A stretch of DNA of 64,000 bases from positions 1 to 64,000 of the forward strand of contig NZ_RRZK01000005.1 in assembly GCF_004348895.1 (NCBI RefSeq), written 5' to 3'. Numbering within the stretch: position 1 is the stretch's first letter; the number at the start of each line of letters is the position of its first letter. A model generated the notes under the pieces. The model did not search any database and was not told where the DNA came from. It saw nothing but the letters and a program-made list of their open reading frames with translations. Origin of the DNA: Pseudomonas vancouverensis. GTDB taxonomy: Bacteria > Pseudomonadota > Gammaproteobacteria > Pseudomonadales > Pseudomonadaceae. This document shows, piece after piece, positions 57,797 to 64,000 of this stretch. A program made the translations under genes and the position numbers.

Positions 57797-58179
57797 GCGC
57801 AGAACTTGCCCTGCTTCCCCGCTTTATCCGCGCGACCGATGCGCCCGCCTATCTCGGCATGTGCCGAGCCGAGTTCAAAAACACCGTCCGCCCCCACGTC
57901 AGGGAGTTCCCCATTGGAAAACAGGGGGTTGCCTTCGATCGGCTTGAGCTGGACGCGTGGGCGAATGCCTACGTCGAGTCGATGGCAATTGAAAAAGCCA
58001 GCAATGAGGACAACAATCCGCCCCGCAGTGGGCGCCAAGGAGCTAATAAATGGCGCGAAAAACAATCTCCGGACTCTACGAGAGGAACGGGATTTGGCAC
58101 ATCGACAAAGTCGTCCGAGGTCAGCGACTTCAGGAAAGCACTGGAACAAGCGAAAGGCAGGAAGCGGAGCAGTACCTGA
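57793..58179 (+). CDS. Excisionase/AlpA-like protein
   Basis: 128 aa. FIRATDAPAYLGMCRAEFKN and PIGKQGVAFDRLELDAWANA are AlpA/Xis-like (HTH plus wing). C-terminal basic tail. Overlaps the integrase start by 130 nt. Likely directs excision of prophage B. Confidence 0.65.
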   Translation: MSAELALLPRFIRATDAPAYLGMCRAEFKNTVRPHVREFPIGKQGVAFDRLELDAWANAYVESMAIEKASNEDNNPPRSGRQGANKWREKQSPDSTRGTGFGTSTKSSEVSDFRKALEQAKGRKRSST

Positions 58180-59246
58180 TTCACCGCCTGGAGAAGCTCA
58201 GGCAGGAAAAGGTATATGGCGTGCGCCAGGTGCGAACCTGGCGGGAGGCAGCCACCAAATTTCTGGTGGATTTCAAGGACCAGGCCTCGATCGCGCTTTC
58301 CGCTTCCCACATTGACCAGCTTGATCCTTACATCGGTGATCTGCCGATTACGCATATCGACGACGGCACCCTGGCCGCCTTCAAGCGCGATCGGCAGAAA
58401 CCGACGAAAGCAGAAAATGGGAAGGTGAAGCCAGGCGTATCGAACAGGACGGTGAACATCGCCCTGCAGCGAGTCGTCCGGATATTGAACCTGTGCCACA
58501 GGAAGTGGCGAGACGCAGAGAAGCGGCCGTGGCTGGATAGCGTGCCGATGATCTCGATGCTGGAGGAAAGGAAGTCGAGCAGGAAGCCCTACCCTCTGTC
58601 GTGGGAAGAGCAATCGATGCTGTTCGCCGAAATCCCCGATCACCTATTGAGGATGGCTCTCTACAAGGTGAACACGGGATGCCGGGAGCAGGAAGTGTGC
58701 AAACTTCGGTGGGATTGGGAGATACGAGTGCCTGAGCTGGGAACGAGCGTGTTTCTGATTCCGTCGGAGTTCGGCGGTAGGCATGAGAAGGCGGGGGTGA
58801 AAAACAGGGACGAGAGGCTGGTGGTGCTGAACCGTGTCGCGATGTCGATCATCGATGGGCAGCGAGGCTTGCACAAAACCTTCGTCTTCCCATATGGGCA
58901 TCCTGATCAGTACGGCCCGACCGCCGTTCACCGGATGAATGACAGCGCATGGAAGAGTGCCAGGATCAGGGCGGCGGCGAAATGGGAGAAGGAACACAAG
59001 TCGCCAGCTCACCCTGGGTTCCGATCGATCAGGGTTCACGACTTGAAGCACACCTTTGGCAGAAGGCTACGTGCAGCGGGCGTGACAGAGGAAGATCGAA
59101 AGGCACTGCTTGGACACAAGAACGGCAGCATTACGAGCCACTATTCTACCGCAGAGCTTGAGCATTTGATTGAGGCGGCAAACAAAGTGTCAGCCACCGA
59201 TTCGCGAGGACCGGCGCTGACCATCTTGAGGAGGAAAACGGGATGA
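58050..59246 (+). CDS. Tyrosine integrase of prophage B
   Basis: 398 aa. Catalytic Arg in NTGCREQEVCKLRW, VHDLKHTFGRRLRAAG (H-x-x-K variant of the HxxR box), late His in LGHKNGSITSHYS with nucleophile Tyr. Inserts at tRNA-Pro; arm repeats flank the element at 11743-11785 and 59249-59266. Confidence 0.93.
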   Translation: MARKTISGLYERNGIWHIDKVVRGQRLQESTGTSERQEAEQYLIHRLEKLRQEKVYGVRQVRTWREAATKFLVDFKDQASIALSASHIDQLDPYIGDLPITHIDDGTLAAFKRDRQKPTKAENGKVKPGVSNRTVNIALQRVVRILNLCHRKWRDAEKRPWLDSVPMISMLEERKSSRKPYPLSWEEQSMLFAEIPDHLLRMALYKVNTGCREQEVCKLRWDWEIRVPELGTSVFLIPSEFGGRHEKAGVKNRDERLVVLNRVAMSIIDGQRGLHKTFVFPYGHPDQYGPTAVHRMNDSAWKSARIRAAAKWEKEHKSPAHPGFRSIRVHDLKHTFGRRLRAAGVTEEDRKALLGHKNGSITSHYSTAELEHLIEAANKVSATDSRGPALTILRRKTG

Positions 59247-59248
59247 TC

Positions 59249-59266
59249 CCCCGCAAAAGTCCCTAC
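59249..59266. repeat. Probable integrase arm site, right end of prophage B
   Basis: CCCCGCAAAAGTCCCTAC, identical to 11743-11760. Confidence 0.6.
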
Positions 59267-59270
59267 GCGT

Positions 59271-59299
59271 AAAAAAGCCGAACTGGCTAGAGTTCGGCT
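59271..59299 (-). terminator. tRNA-Pro terminator
   Basis: AGCCGAACT/AGTTCGGCT stem, 6-nt loop, six T on the minus strand. Supplied by prophage B, it ends the tRNA transcript. Confidence 0.8.
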
Positions 59300-59314
59300 A
59301 AGTTACTGAAAAAT

Positions 59315-59363
59315 ATGGTCGGGACGGAGTGATTCGAACACTCGACCCCTAGCACCCCATGCT
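59315..59363. other. attR of prophage B
   Basis: 49-bp copy identical to 11602-11650. Lies in the intact tRNA-Pro, so insertion rebuilt the gene. Confidence 0.92.
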
Positions 59364-59392
59364 AGTGCGCTACCGGACTGCGCTACGCCCCG
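59316..59392 (-). tRNA. tRNA-Pro (GGG)
   Basis: 77 nt with encoded CCA. Acceptor pairs CGGGGCG/CGTCCCG; anticodon stem CTAGC/GCTAG, loop ATGGGGT, anticodon GGG; T-arm GAGTGTTCGAATCACTC. Minus strand, transcribed toward the prophages. Confidence 0.95.
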
Positions 59393-59481
59393 ACTAGGCG
59401 TGAAACTTGTTCCTCTTCTCGAGGGACTTTCAAGAATATATCGCAAGCTTTTGAAAACTGGAAGTATTTAAAAGCAGGAAT

Positions 59482-59838
59482 TTATTTCTTGAGCACAATC
59501 AGCACATCTTCCAGCTCGGCAATCATCTGGCGGATCATCTGTTTGTATTGGGTGGTGTCGTCTTTGGCTTCATCACCGGACAAGCGCAGGCGCGCGCCTC
59601 CGATGGTGAACCCCTGATCGTAAAGAAGTGCGCGGATCTGCCGGATCATCAGCACGTCCTGGCGCTGATAATACCGGCGGTTTCCGCGGCGTTTGACGGG
59701 GTTGAGTTGAGGAAACTCCTGCTCCCAGTAGCGCAGCACGTGTGGTTTTACCGCACACAGCTCGCTGACTTCACCAATGGTGAAGTAGCGTTTGCCTGGG
59801 ATGACGGGTAGCTCGTCGTTATGACTTGGTTCCAGCAT
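59482..59838 (-). CDS. MerR family regulator
   Basis: 118 aa from ATG 59838 ([10 protein letters not shown]), overlapping the ihfA stop. Mer[24 protein letters not shown] and [20 protein letters not shown]. Conserved in Pseudomonas after ihfA, target not known. Confidence 0.88.
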   Translation of the reverse strand: MLEPSHNDELPVIPGKRYFTIGEVSELCAVKPHVLRYWEQEFPQLNPVKRRGNRRYYQRQDVLMIRQIRALLYDQGFTIGGARLRLSGDEAKDDTTQYKQMIRQMIAELEDVLIVLKK

Positions 59839-60121
59839 AAGCCTCAACTCGGGCCTTCAACTTCTGCCCTGGACGAAAGGTGACCACACGGCGTGCCGTG
59901 ATCGGGATTTCTTCACCCGTTTTCGGATTGCGGCCAGGCCGCTGGCGTTTGTCCCGAAGGTCGAAATTGCCGAAACCGGACAATTTGACTTGTTCGTTGT
60001 CTTCAAGAGCGTGCCTGATTTCTTCAAAAAACAGTTCGACCAATTCCTTGGCCTCCCGTTTATTCAGGCCCAGCTCCTCATACAGACGTTCCGCCATCTC
60101 AGCTTTCGTCAGAGCCCCCAT
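59819..60121 (-). CDS. ihfA: Integration host factor alpha subunit
   Basis: 100 aa, usual length. [23 protein letters not shown]-intercalating Pro in the arm [25 protein letters not shown]. Pairs with IhfB to bend DNA; also a common cofactor for phage integration. Confidence 0.96.
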   Translation of the reverse strand: MGALTKAEMAERLYEELGLNKREAKELVELFFEEIRHALEDNEQVKLSGFGNFDLRDKRQRPGRNPKTGEEIPITARRVVTFRPGQKLKARVEAYAGTKS

Positions 60122-60124
60122 ACG

Positions 60125-62506
60125 TCACTTCCTTAACGTGGCGTTCAACCTTTGTTCGAGCGAGGTGAGGATGTTTTGCGTTGCGGTATTCACCTCATCG
60201 TCATTAAGAGTGCGCGATGGATGCTGCCAGGTCAAGCCAACTGCAAGGCTTTTTCTATCAGGATCAATACCTTTACCCTGATACACGTCAAACAGCCTGA
60301 GATCTGTGAGCCATTCACCTGCATTTTCACGGATTACGTCCAGCACAGCCGTCGCTGCGACGCTTGTGTCCGCAATCAGCGCCAAGTCACGACGCACTTC
60401 AGGAAAACGCGATAACTCACGGAATTCAGGCATTTTGCCCGAAGCCACTTCCGCCAGAACCAGCTCAAAGACGAAGACCGGACGATCAAGACCCAGCGTC
60501 TTCGACAATTCCGGATGGATAGCACCGACAAAACCAACCAGACGACCTTCACGCTCGATGCGCGCGGTTTGACCCGGGTGCAATGCCGGGTGTTTGCCCG
60601 GGATGAACGTGAATGCGTCCAATGCACCCGCGAAGCCAAGCACCGCTTCCACGTCAGCCTTGACGTCGAAGAAGTCGACGACATCGCGACCCTGTGCCCA
60701 GCCTTCCGGCAGACGGCTGCCGCAAACCACACCTGCCAGCATTGGCTCTTGCTTCAGGCCATCGAGCTGGCCGACGAAACGCAGACCGCTTTCGAACAGG
60801 CGAACGCGATCCTGTTGACGGTTCAGGTTGTGCTGCAACGCCTTGACCAGACCTGGCCACAGCGACGAACGCATGGCCGCCATGTCGTTGGAAATCGGAT
60901 TGGCCAGCAACAACGGCTCTACACCCGGATTAAACAGTTCGAACTGTTTCGGATCGATGAAGCTGTAGGTAATCGCTTCCTGATAACCACGAGCCACCAG
61001 CAGACGGCGCAGTTCAGGCAGATCGCTACGCGCCTCTGCCTTGGCTTGTGGCGCCAAGCGGGCTTGCGGGTAACGAACCGGCAGACGGTTGTAGCCGTAC
61101 AGACGGGCCAGCTCTTCGATCAGGTCGACTTCCAGGCTGATATCGAAGCGATGGCTCGGTACATCTACACGCCACTGCCCTGCTCCATCGACGGTAATGG
61201 TCAAGCCTAAAGCACTGAGCAGACGCTCGACTTCGGCCGAATCCATTTCCATGCCCAGCATCTGAGTGATGCGTTGGGCGCGCAGGGTGATCGGTGCAAT
61301 CGACGGCAAGTGCTGCTCGCTGACGGTCTCGATAATCGGACCTGCTTCACCACCGGTGATTTCCAGCAGCAGGCCAGTGGCGCGCTCCATGGCTTCACGG
61401 GCCAGCTGCCAATCCACGCCACGCTCGTAACGATGCGAAGCATCGGTGTGCAGACCATAGGAACGGGCTTTGCCAGCGACGGCGATCTGATCGAAGAACG
61501 CACTCTCAAGGAAGATGTCACGGGTGGTCGCGGTGTTGACGCCGCTGTGCTCGCCCCCCATGACGCCGGCGATGGCCAGGGCACGGGTGTGGTCGGCAAT
61601 CACCAGCGTATCGCTACGCAGGCTGACTTCCTGACCGTCGAGCAGCACCAGCTTCTCACCCTCTTCGGCCATGCGCACACGGATACCGCCATTGATTTCG
61701 GCGAGATCGAAGGCGTGCAGAGGCTGACCCAGTTCCAGCATCACGTAGTTGGTGATGTCGACGGCAGCATCGATGCTGCGCACATCAGCACGCCGCAGAC
61801 GCTCAACCATCCACAGCGGCGTAGGCCGGGACAGGTCGACGTTACGAATGACGCGACCGAGGTAGCGCGGGCATGCAGCAGGCGCTAGCACTTCTACCGA
61901 TCGCACCTCATCGTGCGCGGCAGGAACCGCAGCCACCACCGGACGTACCACTGGAGCGGCGTACAGTGCGCCGACTTCACGCGCCAGACCAGCGAGGGAC
62001 AGGCAGTCGCCCCGGTTCGGGGTCAGATCGACCTCGATGCTGGCGTCTTCCAGATCCAGATAGACACGGAAATCCTCACCCACCGGTGCATCGGCCGGCA
62101 ATTCCATCAGACCATCGTTGCCTTCACCAACCTGCAACTCGGATTGCGAGCAGAGCATGCCGTTGGACTCGACACCACGCAACTTGGCTTTCTTGATCTT
62201 GAAGTCGCCCGGCAATTCGGCGCCGATCATCGCGAACGGAATCTTCAGGCCCGGGCGCGCGTTTGGCGCTCCGCACACGACCTGGAAGGTTTCCGCACCA
62301 TTGCTGACCTGGCAGACACGCAACTTGTCGGCGTCCGGGTGCTGCTCGGTGCTCAGCACCTCGCCCACCACCACGCCACTGAAAACACCGGCGGCCGGCG
62401 TAACGCTATCGACCTCAAGACCGGCCATCGACAGACGAGCAACCAGCTCGTCGCGACTCACTTGCGGGCTGACCCAGCCACGCAACCACTGTTCACTGAA
62501 TTTCAT
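60125..62506 (-). CDS. pheT: Phenylalanine-tRNA ligase beta subunit
   Basis: 793 aa, normal length. N-terminal tRNA-binding domain (QVSNGAETFQVVCGAPNARP), B5 domain, core (LARLYGYNRLPVRYPQA) and C-terminal anticodon-binding part (GLTWQHPSRTLNDDEVN). Charges tRNA-Phe with PheS. Confidence 0.97.
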   Translation of the reverse strand: MKFSEQWLRGWVSPQVSRDELVARLSMAGLEVDSVTPAAGVFSGVVVGEVLSTEQHPDADKLRVCQVSNGAETFQVVCGAPNARPGLKIPFAMIGAELPGDFKIKKAKLRGVESNGMLCSQSELQVGEGNDGLMELPADAPVGEDFRVYLDLEDASIEVDLTPNRGDCLSLAGLAREVGALYAAPVVRPVVAAVPAAHDEVRSVEVLAPAACPRYLGRVIRNVDLSRPTPLWMVERLRRADVRSIDAAVDITNYVMLELGQPLHAFDLAEINGGIRVRMAEEGEKLVLLDGQEVSLRSDTLVIADHTRALAIAGVMGGEHSGVNTATTRDIFLESAFFDQIAVAGKARSYGLHTDASHRYERGVDWQLAREAMERATGLLLEITGGEAGPIIETVSEQHLPSIAPITLRAQRITQMLGMEMDSAEVERLLSALGLTITVDGAGQWRVDVPSHRFDISLEVDLIEELARLYGYNRLPVRYPQARLAPQAKAEARSDLPELRRLLVARGYQEAITYSFIDPKQFELFNPGVEPLLLANPISNDMAAMRSSLWPGLVKALQHNLNRQQDRVRLFESGLRFVGQLDGLKQEPMLAGVVCGSRLPEGWAQGRDVVDFFDVKADVEAVLGFAGALDAFTFIPGKHPALHPGQTARIEREGRLVGFVGAIHPELSKTLGLDRPVFVFELVLAEVASGKMPEFRELSRFPEVRRDLALIADTSVAATAVLDVIRENAGEWLTDLRLFDVYQGKGIDPDRKSLAVGLTWQHPSRTLNDDEVNTATQNILTSLEQRLNATLRK

Positions 62507-62532
62507 CCTGCTCTCCTAAGAATTCGTTACGA

Positions 62533-63600
<1,068 letters not shown>

Positions 63601-63658
63601 TTTATGACGTTTAACACCAGACCCCACAGATGCGAGGCCGGGTGACTGTCGGGGGTAC

Positions 63659-64000
63659 TTAAGCCAAGGTGGCTTTAGCTTTCTCGACAATCGCAGCAAA
63701 CGCCGCTTTTTCGTTCACTGCCAGATCAGCCAGAACCTTACGGTCGATCTCGATGGACGCTTTTTTCAGGCCGGCGATGAAACGGCTGTAGGACAGACCG
63801 TTGATACGAGCACCAGCGTTGATACGAGCGATCCACAGAGCGCGGAACTGACGTTTTTTCTGACGACGGTCACGGTAGGCGTATTGGCCTGCCTTGATTA
63901 CCGCTTGCTTGGCAACACGGAATACGCGGGAGCGTGCGCCGTAGTAGCCTTTAGCAAGTTTCAGAATTTTTTTGTGACGCTTACGGGCAATGACGCCACG
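63659..64000 (-). CDS. rplT: Ribosomal protein L20 (partial)
   Basis: The first ~5 codons lie past the right edge. [20 protein letters not shown] to [10 protein letters not shown]. Host locus marker. Confidence 0.96.
   Translation of the reverse strand, partial: RGVIARKRHKKILKLAKGYYGARSRVFRVAKQAVIKAGQYAYRDRRQKKRQFRALWIARINAGARINGLSYSRFIAGLKKASIEIDRKVLADLAVNEKAAFAAIVEKAKATLA

Noticed and set aside
59421..59430. GAGGGACTTT (reverse AAAGTCCCTC) resembling the B arm site in host DNA beside the tRNA
   Set aside because: Only 10 bp, lacks the CCCCGC part and lies outside the element; chance is more likely.
63601..63658. pheM-type leader peptide before pheS
   Set aside because: No Phe-rich short ORF is present; only the terminator stem is seen.

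Overview
ORGANISM. The right end (59.3-64 kb) is host chromosome of a Pseudomonas, probably P. fluorescens group: rplT, pheS, pheT, ihfA, a MerR-type gene and tRNA-Pro(GGG), all on the minus strand in the usual Pseudomonas order. Everything left of the tRNA is prophage DNA. LAYOUT. Two prophages lie in tandem. The first 49 bp of the window's tRNA-Pro (its 3' half plus CCA) recur exactly at 11602-11650. Prophage A runs from beyond the left edge to 11650; prophage B fills 11651-59363 and looks complete. Each has a tyrosine integrase, an excisionase-like gene and a tRNA-type terminator at its right end. PROPHAGE A (visible part): a replication initiator with an iteron origin inside it, a LexA-like box, a Cro/repressor switch with palindromic operators on both sides of the repressor, an early rightward operon ending in integrase, and four minus-strand membrane-anchored genes inserted between operon genes. 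PROPHAGE B, left to right: lysis genes (spanin pair, GH19 endolysin); an O-acyltransferase moron; tail fibre and chaperone; a contractile-tail baseplate; tape measure with a probable -1 frameshifted chaperone pair; tube, sheath, neck, capsid, protease/scaffold, portal and terminase; holin-like genes; Q/NinG/NinB; helicase loader and O-like initiator with internal iterons; cro and repressor; then a rightward early operon (annealing recombinase, Gp157, HTH proteins), a diversity-generating retroelement (DGR), two DNA methyltransferases and integrase. THE MAIN SYSTEM. At 48.8-51.9 kb, two C-type-lectin-like target genes, avd, a template repeat and a reverse transcriptase form a complete DGR. Each target's variable repeat differs from the template at 15 positions and all 30 differences fall on template adenines. 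The targets sit in the early operon, not among the tail genes, and lack visible signal peptides, so what they bind is open. HOW IT WORKS TOGETHER. Both prophages use a lambda-style plan (divergent cro/repressor, origin inside the initiator gene, Nin genes and Q, late leftward operon), but their operators and repressor N-termini differ, which would let them coexist. Short leader modules and gene N-termini are shared between A and B, pointing to modular exchange. Several B genes are damaged or dual-coding: an HNH gene with a 1-nt shift, a methyltransferase with an amber codon, and a 151-codon ORF overprinted in a dcm-type gene.
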